From the NCBI RefSeq assembly GCF_036325985.1, contig NZ_JAUHLI010000005.1, positions 62,001 through 126,000 of the forward strand: a DNA stretch of 64,000 nucleotides. The letters are read 5' to 3'. The position numbers and the translations under genes were made by a program. The stretch is from Alkalimonas cellulosilytica (GTDB lineage Bacteria; Pseudomonadota; Gammaproteobacteria; Enterobacterales; Alteromonadaceae). Under the pieces are notes generated by a model. It did not search any database, was not told where the DNA came from, and saw nothing but the letters and a program-made list of their open reading frames with translations. The stretch's first letter is position 1. Every line of letters begins with the position of its first letter. This document shows, piece by piece, positions 45,344-54,739 of the stretch.

Positions 45344-45772
45344 CTAGGATGGCCATGCAGGCAGACTTTGCCGCCACTGACCAAGGTACTGCTGTATCGC
45401 CGCCGGCTGATACGGCTGCATTTTTGCCACACCCCAAACAGGCGCGGGCCACGCTTTGTCGTGCTTGAAGCGGGCAATATGATGAATATGTAATTGTGGC
45501 ACCATATTGCCCAAGGCAGCAATGTTTAATTTATCGGGTCGAAAACACTGGCGCAACCAAGCCGCAAGCTGCCAACTTTCTTGATGGTACTGCAGATAAT
45601 CCGCGGGAGTTAAATCAATCAACTCCTTTAACCCTGGCCGTCTTGGGATCAACAAAAACCAGGGATACTGTTGATCGTTGATCACACGCAACTGACACAA
45701 CGGCCAGTCTGCCACAAAATAACTGTCTTGCTGCAAGGGGGCAGCTAATTCAAAGTGCTGCGTTTCAGGCAT
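45344..45772 (-). CDS. HIT family protein
   Basis: A 142-residue member of the histidine-triad superfamily, with the triad variant QLHIHHIARF near residue 95 (H-x-H-x pattern) and the preceding NMVPQLH strand. Family members hydrolyse nucleotide conjugates; the substrate here is unknown. The start at 45772 overlaps the hybrid-kinase stop (ATGCCTGA) and has GAGGAG upstream, so translation is coupled to the kinase gene. A HIT protein behind a sensor kinase has no evident functional meaning. Confidence 0.85.
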   Translation of the reverse strand: MPETQHFELAAPLQQDSYFVADWPLCQLRVINDQQYPWFLLIPRRPGLKELIDLTPADYLQYHQESWQLAAWLRQCFRPDKLNIAALGNMVPQLHIHHIARFKHDKAWPAPVWGVAKMQPYQPAAIQQYLGQWRQSLPAWPS

Positions 45773-48416
45773 CCGTGAACTCCTCATTGACGATCTGCTC
45801 CATCTTGTTCAACAGCTGCTGGCAAGCTTTTAACGCCTGTTGATGGGCTTGCTGTTCCAAGACGTCGGCCAGCTCCGTCAGGTTAGCAAAGCCCATGCTG
45901 CCAGCACTTCCTTTTAAGCTGTGCGCCTCAAAAGCCAGCTTATCCCAATCTTGCTGCATACAAGCATGGCGCAAAACGCCTAACAACTCCGGCAGCTTAC
46001 TGCGAAAATTAGCCCGCAGCGCTAACACGGCAGGGTCCTCTGCCAGCCTCCGTTCAAACTCCTGATAATGATGGCCTCGGCTGTCGCTGCGATACGATTG
46101 GACCAACTTCAGAAACTGCTGTTGATCGATGGGTTTTGACAACACGGATTGACAACCGGAGCGTTTATAACGTTCAATGTCTTCACTCATCACATTGGCG
46201 GTCACAGCAATAATCGGTGTTTGAATCCCAGCATGGCGGATCAACTCGGTAGCTTCTTCTCCGCCCATCTCTGGCATCTGCATATCCATAAAGATCAAAT
46301 CAAAATCTGCCTTTAAGGCCTGCTCTACCGCCTGATGGCCATTTTCCACCATCAGATAACTGGCGTTGACCTGTTGCAGTAAAATGCTTAGCAGTAACTG
46401 GTTATCCGGATTATCTTCAGCCACCAGTATATGGAGTGGGCATTGCTCATTCTGCAGAGGGCTGGGTTGAGGCTGGATGGGTGCTTGATAGGATTGAACC
46501 AGCTCAAGGTTCATTCCACTGCAATCGAGCAGCACTTCAAAATTACTGCCAACTCCTTTTACACTGTCTACCCGGATGTCGCCCCCCATCTGTTGAATGA
46601 GTTTTTTCGAAATACATAGCCCAAGTCCGGTACCACCAAAATGGCGTGTCACGGTGGAGTCGGCCTGCACAAAGGGTTGAAACAAACGGGATAGCTCAGT
46701 CGGAGAAATACCAATACCGGTGTCTTTCACCGAGATTTTCAGCCGCTGCTCCATCAAATCGTATTCGACGCGAATGATCACTTTGCCCTGTTGGGTAAAC
46801 TTAACCGCGTTGCTGGTCAGGTTAAGCAGAACCTGCCGAAACCGCACTTCATCGCTGATGATCACCGCAGGTAATGGAAAGCGCAATTGCAGCTCACAAT
46901 CCAGTCCCTTGGCTTTGGCCTGAGTCTGACTAAGTTGGTACACATCATCGATAATTTCCAGGCAATGACAAGCTTCATGCTGCAGCTCTAATTTATCCGC
47001 TTCAATCTTCGATAAGTCCAGAATATCATTAATTAAATTCAATAAATGCTGGCTGCTTTTCAATACACGCAGCTGATAGTCTTTCATCCGCTCCAGCTGT
47101 TGCTCCTGCACGCTTTGCTCACTAAAACCTATAATCGCAGTTAACGGAGTACGGATCTCATGACTCATATTGGCCAGAAACACACTTTTTAGCCGGCTGG
47201 CTTGTTCTGCAGTCTCTCGCGCTACAATGAGCTCCTGGTTGGCTGCCGCTAAATCATCGTTCGCACGCGCCAGATCCTGAGTTCGTTTCAGTACTTTTTC
47301 CTCTAGCTGTTGCTTGTACGCACGTTCCCGCTCACGGTAAACCCGCAATTGGCGAACCATCACATTAAAAGCAGCAAACATATCACCAAGCTCATCCTGC
47401 TTTTGTACCGGCAGCAAGGTGGATAAATCACCACGGCCCACTGCGGTTTTCGCCTGGGTTAGCTTGCGGATAGGGCCAAATACGTGCCGTATCAGCAACC
47501 AATAAATACTAAAAGGCAATAGCAAGACCACACAGAGCAAGAGAGCACCGATGACCCAAGGCAACTTTAAGGTGTCAGCCATCAGCTCACTTTGATTCAC
47601 CCCCATTAACAGCTGAAAACTGCCAGGTAACTCGGCACCTTTCAGTAGCATAGGTTGGCCAAGCAATGTCCCTGGAATCATGTCAGATTGCTGCATACTT
47701 AGCTGAATGGTACGGAAATGGCTGGGGGCAAAAGTGCTGCCAATCAATTGAGGACGATCGGTAAAAGCAATGGTGGCTGCCGGACTGATTATCAGCGAAA
47801 TGCTACCAGGTGTCAGCGACTGCTGCAAAATGGTACCTAGTTCCCTTGGCTCGAGGCTAAGCACCAGATAGCCCCATAACTGACGGGAGTCCCCCGCGGC
47901 AGAAGTACTGTTGTGATAGACTTTTCGTGCCAGATACAGGCGCTGCTCTTGACTATCCGGCTCCATGGCAAAGAAAAAGCTTTCATCACGGATCATACTC
48001 TGCAAGCGAGCCAGGTGTCGCTGCCTGAAGCGTAAAGGAACTGAGCCTTGCTCAGCCGCTGGCACCATAAGCTCTGTGGTACCATTCAGTTGCAGTAACT
48101 TGATGCGGTAATCAACCTTGGCCTGCCGCTGCAAAAAGTCTTGCCATTCCTGCGCCAATAACGCTTGGTTGGCACCTTGATTTGCCAAATAGTTGGCCAG
48201 GCTTTGACTGGATGACAGCTCTGCCAGCTGCGTACTCAAGGTCAGAAACTCGGTATGAATCGCCAGCTGCTGGGCATGCAAAAATTGACTGGCTTGCTGA
48301 TTTGCCTGCTGCCAGTAGAAGGATTGACTGTACTTAATAGCAAGCACACCAAAAAATACAGCTGGCAGCAACAACAAGGGAACCAGGTAAACCAGGAGTG
48401 TTTGTCGTAATCTCAT
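45765..48416 (-). CDS. Hybrid sensor histidine kinase with receiver and Hpt domains
   Basis: 883-residue BarA-like architecture. Transmembrane helix 1 (about 7-27), a large periplasmic sensor domain (28-282), helix 2 (about 286-308) and HAMP (about 310-362) are followed by a coiled coil and a HisKA domain with H419 in MSHEIRTPLTAI. HATPase has N-box LLNLTSNAVKF, G1 DTGIGI and G2 GGTGLGL. The receiver has E668-D669 in LVAEDNPDN and D711 in IFMDMQMPEMGG. The Hpt domain has H832 in AHSLKGSAGSMGF. All phosphorelay residues are intact. The cognate output regulator is not adjacent. Confidence 0.93.
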   Translation of the reverse strand: MRLRQTLLVYLVPLLLLPAVFFGVLAIKYSQSFYWQQANQQASQFLHAQQLAIHTEFLTLSTQLAELSSSQSLANYLANQGANQALLAQEWQDFLQRQAKVDYRIKLLQLNGTTELMVPAAEQGSVPLRFRQRHLARLQSMIRDESFFFAMEPDSQEQRLYLARKVYHNSTSAAGDSRQLWGYLVLSLEPRELGTILQQSLTPGSISLIISPAATIAFTDRPQLIGSTFAPSHFRTIQLSMQQSDMIPGTLLGQPMLLKGAELPGSFQLLMGVNQSELMADTLKLPWVIGALLLCVVLLLPFSIYWLLIRHVFGPIRKLTQAKTAVGRGDLSTLLPVQKQDELGDMFAAFNVMVRQLRVYRERERAYKQQLEEKVLKRTQDLARANDDLAAANQELIVARETAEQASRLKSVFLANMSHEIRTPLTAIIGFSEQSVQEQQLERMKDYQLRVLKSSQHLLNLINDILDLSKIEADKLELQHEACHCLEIIDDVYQLSQTQAKAKGLDCELQLRFPLPAVIISDEVRFRQVLLNLTSNAVKFTQQGKVIIRVEYDLMEQRLKISVKDTGIGISPTELSRLFQPFVQADSTVTRHFGGTGLGLCISKKLIQQMGGDIRVDSVKGVGSNFEVLLDCSGMNLELVQSYQAPIQPQPSPLQNEQCPLHILVAEDNPDNQLLLSILLQQVNASYLMVENGHQAVEQALKADFDLIFMDMQMPEMGGEEATELIRHAGIQTPIIAVTANVMSEDIERYKRSGCQSVLSKPIDQQQFLKLVQSYRSDSRGHHYQEFERRLAEDPAVLALRANFRSKLPELLGVLRHACMQQDWDKLAFEAHSLKGSAGSMGFANLTELADVLEQQAHQQALKACQQLLNKMEQIVNEEFTDA

Positions 48417-48526
48417 TGCCGGATCGTATGCCGCCTAAGCGAAAAAGGTTCTCCCCACAGCATAACCAGCATTGACTGGCAGAACAAGCTTTGTGCTACC
48501 AGTCAGGCACTGAAAAGTGCTGGCAA

Positions 48527-50074
48527 CTAACTTCCTATGGTAGCAGCCAACAATGCCATGATTGGCGCGGCTGAGGGTTTGCCATGTATCCAGTCACCAC
48601 CATCCACACCACTTCCGGCAATATCGAGGTGCAAATAAGGGATAGGCTTCGCCTGATATTGACCATGTGCAGCTAAGCCAGAAGCCTCTACCAAAAAGGC
48701 CATCGGGAACTGATGACCACGTACCGTTACCGAGGATGCCGCATTGTTGCAGCTAAGCACGTCTTCAGCAGCTGATTTGGCCTGAATGAATTGAAAATCC
48801 TCCCGACGGCTGCGTGATATTTCACAAGGATCTCCCCAGATATCACCACTGTGCTGTACCTGAGCTGCCAGTTGCAATGCCCGGGACGGGCCATTTTCAA
48901 CCAGAGCGGTATAGGGTCCAACTGCACGAGCGGCATGGCCGGTAAGTGTCGCAATGGAATAAATCTGGGGAGTCACTTCATTCAAGGCCATCTCACGCAG
49001 ATGAGACAACAAATCAGCCAGTACCAAACGCCCTTCGGCATCGGTATTCCCTATCCGAACCCGAACACCAGCATGGCTGGTCAGTACTTCATCTGGTACA
49101 AAGGCATCCGAGCCAATGCTGTTTCGTACCGCACCGATTTCGGCTACCACTTTCACACCTTCTGGCTTTAGGCCTGCAATCGCCAGCATATAACCAGCCA
49201 CTGCGGCCCCACCGCCTTTATCGCGGCTCATGCCAGCCATGCTACCACCCACTTTCAAATCAGCACCACCGGTGTCGTACACCAGCCCTTTACCTGCCAG
49301 CAGCAACGTCTGCGCCACGGCACCTGCTGGATTGTAGGTTAACCGAATCACCGCCGGATGATGTCTTTTTACGGCAAGTGAACTACGGGCCACAGCCATC
49401 ATTAAGGGATAGTCACGTAGCAAGGTCGGCACATCGGTAATTACCTCGACCTGTACTGAAGTGCCAGCAAAAGCTTCCTGACAGTAAGCGGCAAAATTAA
49501 GCGCACTCATCCGCTCGGGCTCAGTCCCGGCCAGATCACGCGCCAGTCGTCTGCCTGCTTCAATCGCCATCAGTTCTGCAGCCTGCTCCGGCGAGACGCC
49601 GCATAAGCCTATGCTATGGACAGGCTCCAACTTTTCTTCACCGACCACCTCGCGCCCTTCCAGGGGTTGCCATAAGGCTTGACACATTGCCAGATAGCTT
49701 ACCGCAGCCGTTTGCCGGTAGAGGGGATCATTCATGGGCTCAACCCAGACCAGGGGTGCTCTGGCTCCCATCTCCTTCGCAAGCTGTACTGCCTGTTTGG
49801 CCGCATCGGCGAAGCTGCGCACGTCATCGTAATCTCTGTCCAGGCTACCGACCGGAGCTAGAATCAAACGCTGGCCTGGCACCCGAGTACAATGCAGGCT
49901 GGCCAGTTGCTGACCTATGCGCTGATCCACCTGTCCGGCTGTATTAATGATGTCGTGAAGAGCAGCAAGCTCTGGATGGTTAAAATCGCTGGCCAACACA
50001 ATAAGCGCATCGTAGCGGCTATCAGTCAGAGCGTGTTGCAACGAGTCTAAGGCATGGAGATGCGGATAAGACAT
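48527..50074 (-). CDS. M17-family leucyl aminopeptidase
   Basis: Two-metal aminopeptidase of the PepA superfamily, 515 residues from the ATG at 50074 (GGAAG just upstream; another ATG lies four codons before). The metal and catalytic motifs are present: GKGLVYDTGGADLK (Lys and Asp), MSRDKGGGAAVAG (Asp) and the signature NTDAEGRLVLADLL. The N-terminal domain differs from E. coli PepA, so I do not assign that symbol. It is downstream of the nqr operon beyond a terminator-like hairpin. Confidence 0.88.
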   Translation of the reverse strand: MSYPHLHALDSLQHALTDSRYDALIVLASDFNHPELAALHDIINTAGQVDQRIGQQLASLHCTRVPGQRLILAPVGSLDRDYDDVRSFADAAKQAVQLAKEMGARAPLVWVEPMNDPLYRQTAAVSYLAMCQALWQPLEGREVVGEEKLEPVHSIGLCGVSPEQAAELMAIEAGRRLARDLAGTEPERMSALNFAAYCQEAFAGTSVQVEVITDVPTLLRDYPLMMAVARSSLAVKRHHPAVIRLTYNPAGAVAQTLLLAGKGLVYDTGGADLKVGGSMAGMSRDKGGGAAVAGYMLAIAGLKPEGVKVVAEIGAVRNSIGSDAFVPDEVLTSHAGVRVRIGNTDAEGRLVLADLLSHLREMALNEVTPQIYSIATLTGHAARAVGPYTALVENGPSRALQLAAQVQHSGDIWGDPCEISRSRREDFQFIQAKSAAEDVLSCNNAASSVTVRGHQFPMAFLVEASGLAAHGQYQAKPIPYLHLDIAGSGVDGGDWIHGKPSAAPIMALLAATIGS

Positions 50075-50118
50075 AATGACTTCCATCTGGCTAAAAAAGT
50101 CATTATTTCGGAAAACAA

Positions 50119-50174
50119 AAAGCAGAACAAGCCAGAAGCCACTTTCGTAGTGACACAGCTGGCAGTTCTGCTTT
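50119..50174 (-). terminator. Terminator hairpin of the nqr operon
   Basis: On the minus strand AAAGCAGAAC pairs with GTTCTGCTTT (50165-50174 with 50119-50128). An inner GCCAG/CTGGC helix (50159-50163 with 50131-50135) and a small CACT/AGTG helix lie in the loop. The outer stem is followed by TTTTTGTTTTCC. It begins 15 bases after the nqrM stop and sits upstream of the aminopeptidase gene. Confidence 0.75.
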
Positions 50175-50188
50175 ACGCCAGAACAGCT

Positions 50189-50404
50189 TTAGATAATTTT
50201 ATTTTCCTGCCAGAACTGCTCTTTCTTCATTCTGGCCTGGCGTTTCTCACATGGATTGTCGCAGTCGCAGGCTTTTTCAACACCAATAGCACCCAAACCT
50301 CCACAGCTGCCACTGATGGTCTTGCGCTGAACCAAGTAGCCAACAGCCATCGCCACCACCACCAACAACAAAACAGCAAAAGTCAGTAAAAAAGTACTCA
50401 TCAT
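50189..50404 (-). CDS. nqrM: Na+-NQR maturation protein NqrM
   Basis: A 71-residue protein with one N-terminal membrane helix (about 4-25) and a conserved cysteine cluster: SGSCGGLGAIG followed by CDCDNPC. This is the DUF539/NqrM pattern. NqrM is needed, with ApbE, for assembly of Na+-NQR, probably in iron delivery to the NqrD/NqrE site. The start ATGATGA overlaps the apbE stop. Last gene of the nqr cluster. Confidence 0.93.
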   Translation of the reverse strand: MMSTFLLTFAVLLLVVVAMAVGYLVQRKTISGSCGGLGAIGVEKACDCDNPCEKRQARMKKEQFWQENKII

Positions 50405-51447
50405 CGTACTATGCCTCCCGCATGCATAAAGGGTTCAAAAGCGTCACTCACCAGCTCAGTAAAGCCATCATCGGTTTTCACAATAAGGATAGCAGCTAAG
50501 CCAATGCGATTGGCAAAAGCCAGCGCCTCATCGGCTTCCATAATCATCAACGCAGTAGAGTAGCCATCCGCCACCATACAGGACTCATGCAGTACAGTGC
50601 TGGATACTACCCGGCCCTGAATAGGACGACCTGTGCGTGGATCCAGGATATGAGAAAACCGTACCCCATCCTGCTCAAAATAATTGCGGTAATCCCCTGA
50701 AGTCGCTAGCGCCAAATCACCGGGTTCAATAATGCGCTGCACCGCTCGGCCATCGGCATCTGGCTTTTCAATGGCAATACGCCAGGGGGTACCATCGGGC
50801 TTAGGGCCTCGGGCACGGATCTCGCCGCCAACCTCAACCAGATAGGCGGCAAAGCCTTTGCTATCCAACAGATCAGCCACCCGATCGACCCCATACCCTT
50901 TGGCTATGGTGGATAAATCCACCGACACCCGGGGATCCGCTTTAGTCAGCCACAGTCCATCCAGGCTAAGCTTATCAATGCCGACAAACGGCAGTATGGC
51001 CTGGTATTGCTCGCTGCTGGGCGCTCTGGTAATACGGCCTTCAGCACCAAAGCCCCATAACTCAACCAGCGGGCGAATGGTGACATCCAGCAAGCCACCA
51101 GTTTCCAGACCAATCCGGATCGACTCAGCCATGACAGCGGCTGTCGGTTCAGACAATAAAAATGGCTGGGTACTGTGCCAGCGGTTAAACCGCATCAATT
51201 CCGAGTCTGGAATATAGGTCGACATCAACTGGTTCACCAACTCCAGTTCAGCATCGATCTCTGCTTGCAATTGGGTGTAGTCAACCTCTTGCTCACCGGC
51301 AAAGATCGACACCACATAGTAAGTCCCCATGGTTTGACCATGCAGACGCTCCGGCGTGATGCGTTCTTCGGTCGGAACCGGGCTGCAAGAAACGAAAATG
51401 GCCAGCCCGATTAGGGCCAGCCAGAATTTGTAATACACTTTCAACAT
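50401..51447 (-). CDS. apbE: FAD:protein FMN transferase
   Basis: Flavin transferase that attaches FMN covalently to threonine in NqrB and NqrC. The 348 residues begin with a lipoprotein signal ending IFVSC (Cys21). They include HGQTMGTYYVV, GLLDVTIRPLVELWGFG, VDLSTIAKGYGVDRVAD, VGGEIRARG and SHILDPRTGRPI with the metal-binding residues. It lies nine bases after nqrF, matching its role in maturing the complex encoded upstream. Confidence 0.96.
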   Translation of the reverse strand: MLKVYYKFWLALIGLAIFVSCSPVPTEERITPERLHGQTMGTYYVVSIFAGEQEVDYTQLQAEIDAELELVNQLMSTYIPDSELMRFNRWHSTQPFLLSEPTAAVMAESIRIGLETGGLLDVTIRPLVELWGFGAEGRITRAPSSEQYQAILPFVGIDKLSLDGLWLTKADPRVSVDLSTIAKGYGVDRVADLLDSKGFAAYLVEVGGEIRARGPKPDGTPWRIAIEKPDADGRAVQRIIEPGDLALATSGDYRNYFEQDGVRFSHILDPRTGRPIQGRVVSSTVLHESCMVADGYSTALMIMEADEALAFANRIGLAAILIVKTDDGFTELVSDAFEPFMHAGGIVR

Positions 51448-51456
51448 AAGAAAGGA

Positions 51457-52683
51457 TTAACCACCAAAGTCATCAAGCATGATGTTTTCGTCTTCAACAC
51501 CCAAATCTTTCAGCATGTTGATCACGGCTTTGTTCATCATCGGCGGACCACACATATAGAACTCACAATCTTCCGGTGCTTTGTGGTTCTTCAGGTAGTT
51601 CTCGTACAAGACATTGTGGATAAAGCCGGTGTAGCCTTCCCAGTTGTCTTCCGGTTGTGGATCCGACAGCGCCACATGCCACTCGAAATTATCGTTCTCG
51701 GCCGCCAACATGTCGAAATCTTCCACATAGAACATTTCACGGCTGGAACGGGCACCGTACCAGAACGACATCTTGCGCTTGGATTTCAGACGACGCAGCT
51801 GATCGAAGATATGCGAGCGCATTGGCGCCATACCTGCACCACCACCGACGAACACCATCTCTGCTTCTGTTTCTTTGGCAAAGAACTCACCAAACGGACC
51901 AGAAATCGTCACTTTATCGCCTTCTTTCAGGCTCCAGATAAAGGAGGACATCTTGCCACAAGGCAGTGACAGGTTATTTGGTGGCGGCGTAGCAATCCGC
52001 ACGTTCAGCATAATAATGCCTTCTTCTTCCGGGTAGTTCGCCATGGAATAAGCACGGATGGTTTCATCATCCACTTTCGATTCCAGGCTGAAGAAGTTAA
52101 AGCGCTCCCAGTCTCCACGGAATTTTTCCGGGATATCGAAGTCTTTGTACTTCACATGATGTGGCGGAGCTTCAATCTGAATGTAACCACCAGCACGGAA
52201 AGGGACGGACTCACCGTCTGGAATACGCAGCACCAATTCTTTAATGAAGGTCGCTTTGTTGTCGTTGGAGATGACTTCGCAATCCCACTTACGGATCCCA
52301 AAGACTTCATCTTCCACTTCAATTTCCATGTCGCCTTTTACCGCCACCTGGCAGGACAAGCGACAACCTTCGCGGGCTTCTTTCTTGGTAATGTGGTCCA
52401 GCTCGGTCGGCAGAATTTCACCACCACCTGAGTGCACATGCACCGTACACTGACCACAAGAGCCACCACCACCACAAGCAGATGACAGGAAGATACCCTG
52501 ATCGGCCAGCACGCCCAGCAGCTTACCGCCCGGCTTGGTTTTAATGGCTTTTTCCGGGTCACCATTGATCAGGATGGTTACATCACCGCTGGCGACCAGT
52601 TTGGATTTCGCGGCAAGAATGATGAATACCAGGGCCACCACGACCACTGTAAACATCACTACGCCAAGAATAATCTCTTGCAT
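51457..52683 (-). CDS. nqrF: Na+-translocating NADH:quinone reductase subunit F
   Basis: NADH entry subunit. The 408 residues comprise an N-terminal membrane helix (about 4-26) and a 2Fe-2S ferredoxin domain with ligands C70, C76, C79 and C111 (CGGGGSCGQC and CRLSC), the same positions as in Vibrio NqrF. An FAD-binding region (RAYSMANYP) and an NADH domain with GGGAGMAPMR and the C-terminal MCGPPMMN follow. Last structural gene of nqrABCDEF, 19 bases after nqrE. Confidence 0.98.
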   Translation of the reverse strand: MQEIILGVVMFTVVVVALVFIILAAKSKLVASGDVTILINGDPEKAIKTKPGGKLLGVLADQGIFLSSACGGGGSCGQCTVHVHSGGGEILPTELDHITKKEAREGCRLSCQVAVKGDMEIEVEDEVFGIRKWDCEVISNDNKATFIKELVLRIPDGESVPFRAGGYIQIEAPPHHVKYKDFDIPEKFRGDWERFNFFSLESKVDDETIRAYSMANYPEEEGIIMLNVRIATPPPNNLSLPCGKMSSFIWSLKEGDKVTISGPFGEFFAKETEAEMVFVGGGAGMAPMRSHIFDQLRRLKSKRKMSFWYGARSSREMFYVEDFDMLAAENDNFEWHVALSDPQPEDNWEGYTGFIHNVLYENYLKNHKAPEDCEFYMCGPPMMNKAVINMLKDLGVEDENIMLDDFGG

Positions 52684-52702
52684 TGTGTTTTCCTTCTACT
52701 GC

Positions 52703-53317
52703 TTACAATGAAACGCCGGAGAACGACATAAAGCCAAGACCCATCAAACCTACAATCAGGAAAGTAGAGCCCAGACCACGCATGCCGTGCGGCATATCAG
52801 CGTATTTCAGTTTTTCACGCACAGCAGCCAGCAAGGTAATTGCCAGCGCCCAGCCAACACCACTGCCTAAACCAAAGACCACGCTTTCAGCAAAGTTGTA
52901 ATCCCGCTCGACCATGAAAGCAACACCACCGAAGATGGCACAGTTTACCGTGATCAAGGGCAGGAAAATCCCCAGCGCGTTGTACAGTGCCGGGAAAAAC
53001 TTATCCAGCGTCATTTCCAGGATTTGAACCATGGCTGCAATCACACCAATGTAGGTGATAAAGCCAAGGAAGCTAAGATCAGCATCCGGAAAGCCAGCCC
53101 ACTCCAGCGCACCAGGCGCCAGCAAGTTGTGGTACACCACGTTGTTGATTGGCACAGCCAGGCCCAACACTACGATTACCGCAACGCCAAGGCCAAAGGC
53201 GGTAGTGACTTTTTTAGACACCGCCAAAAAAGTACACATGCCAAGGAAGAAGGCCAACGCCAGGTTTTCAATAAAGACGGCGCGGACAAATAAACCTAAA
53301 TAATGTTCTAAACCCAC
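52703..53317 (-). CDS. nqrE: Na+-translocating NADH:quinone reductase subunit E
   Basis: Integral membrane subunit of 204 residues with about six helices, homologous to NqrD in inverted topology. The conserved half-membrane cysteine motifs FFLGMCTFLAVS and TVNCAIFGG hold the intramembrane iron centre shared with NqrD. The start is GTG at 53317, preceded by AAGGAG at seven bases. Eleven bases after nqrD. Confidence 0.97.
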   Translation of the reverse strand: MGLEHYLGLFVRAVFIENLALAFFLGMCTFLAVSKKVTTAFGLGVAVIVVLGLAVPINNVVYHNLLAPGALEWAGFPDADLSFLGFITYIGVIAAMVQILEMTLDKFFPALYNALGIFLPLITVNCAIFGGVAFMVERDYNFAESVVFGLGSGVGWALAITLLAAVREKLKYADMPHGMRGLGSTFLIVGLMGLGFMSFSGVSL

Positions 53318-53328
53318 TTGTCAGCTCC

Positions 53329-53958
53329 TTATGCCTGCTCAACCTGCTCTGGACGGAAGGTCCGCAGTACCCAAATAAAGAAGGCGATGATGATGAAAGC
53401 ACTTGGCGCCAACAACAACATACCCATTGGCTGGTACCAGCCTCCTTCGCTTACCAGTGGCAGGATTTCAACACCAAATACGGAACCCGCACCACCCAGC
53501 TCACGGATAAAGGCAACGACCAACAAGACCAGGCTATAACCCATCGCATTGCCCAAGCCATCCAGGAAACTCATCCCTGGTGTACTTTTCATCGCATAAG
53601 CTTCTGCGCGACCCATTACGATGCAGTTGGTAATAATCAGGCCAACAAACACCGACAGCTCTTTGGATACTTCATAGGCAAAGGCTTTCAGGATTTGGTC
53701 AACGATAATTACCAAGGATGCAATGATGGTCATCTGCACAATGATCCGCACACTGGAAGGAATGTGATTGCGAATAATGGAGATAAACAAGTTCGACAAC
53801 GTTAGTACAAAGGTCAGTGCGAAGCACATAACCAGGGCTGTTGCCATTTGCGTGGTAACCGCCAGTGCAGAACACACACCCAGTACTTGCAAAGCAATGG
53901 GGTTGTTTGCAAAGACCGGCCCAAAGAGTACGGTTTTAATTTCTTTTGCACTAGCCAT
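53329..53958 (-). CDS. nqrD: Na+-translocating NADH:quinone reductase subunit D
   Basis: 209-residue membrane subunit with six predicted helices. The paired cysteine motifs LGVCSALAV and ITNCIVMGRAEAYA lie in half-helices that form the intramembrane Fe site with NqrE. It starts eight bases before the nqrC stop. Confidence 0.97.
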   Translation of the reverse strand: MASAKEIKTVLFGPVFANNPIALQVLGVCSALAVTTQMATALVMCFALTFVLTLSNLFISIIRNHIPSSVRIIVQMTIIASLVIIVDQILKAFAYEVSKELSVFVGLIITNCIVMGRAEAYAMKSTPGMSFLDGLGNAMGYSLVLLVVAFIRELGGAGSVFGVEILPLVSEGGWYQPMGMLLLAPSAFIIIAFFIWVLRTFRPEQVEQA

Positions 53959-54739
53959 TGTTCAGGACTCCTTGATGAACCTTGCTCAGGAAAGGCCCAA
54001 AGCCTTTATCACCCATCCAGAAGGTAAAGGTATTCTGCACACCATTTGCCGTCAGGGTTGCACCGGATAAACCATCAATTTCATGATTCGGATCAGAAGC
54101 ATTACCAGGACGCACGATGCTTAAAGCCAGATTGCCCTGATCATCGAACAGCTTTTTGCCTTCAAACTGACCGATCCAACGCGGATTCTCGATTTCACCA
54201 CCCAAACCAGGAGTTTCGCCCTGCTCGTAGTAGTTCATACCAATGATGGTGTTACCATCGGTTTCCAGTGCGATAAAGGCATGCATGGTGGACCAAAGAC
54301 CATAACCATGGATTGGCAACACAATGGATTTCAGCTCACCAGCCTCATCACGCACCAGGTAAACCGGAGCATAGTGAGGGGCCCGACGAATCGAAGCCAC
54401 ATCCTGCTGCTTGCTGAGCTGAGTGCTGAGCTCAGGATCGCGCCAGGAAGCACGGTAATCGAACTGCATTGGATCTTTATCGGTAAATTCACCTGTGGTC
54501 AGGTTAATAATGCGCTCTTCGACAAATTGCTCGAACAACTCACGCACCTTAGCCGCCGGTGCGGCACCATCCAGCACACGGGCGCTGCGCAGAATATTGG
54601 TCTGCGCATCCAGCAACATATTGGCTTGCTGCAACGGGCGCAGCTGTACGGCCGCTGTGGAAACCACAAAGGCACACACCAGACACAGGGAAATGACAAC
54701 GATCAGCGTTTTACTGATGGTATCGTTTTTACTAGACAT
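53951..54739 (-). CDS. nqrC: Na+-translocating NADH:quinone reductase subunit C
   Basis: Periplasm-facing subunit carrying covalent FMN. The ATG at 54739 gives 262 residues (MSSKNDTISKTL) with one N-terminal helix (about 10-30). The flavinylation motif DGLSGAT places the FMN-bearing threonine at T228. The open frame extends 24 codons upstream into nqrB without a better start. It overlaps nqrB by eight bases. Confidence 0.97.
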   Translation of the reverse strand: MSSKNDTISKTLIVVISLCLVCAFVVSTAAVQLRPLQQANMLLDAQTNILRSARVLDGAAPAAKVRELFEQFVEERIINLTTGEFTDKDPMQFDYRASWRDPELSTQLSKQQDVASIRRAPHYAPVYLVRDEAGELKSIVLPIHGYGLWSTMHAFIALETDGNTIIGMNYYEQGETPGLGGEIENPRWIGQFEGKKLFDDQGNLALSIVRPGNASDPNHEIDGLSGATLTANGVQNTFTFWMGDKGFGPFLSKVHQGVLNNG

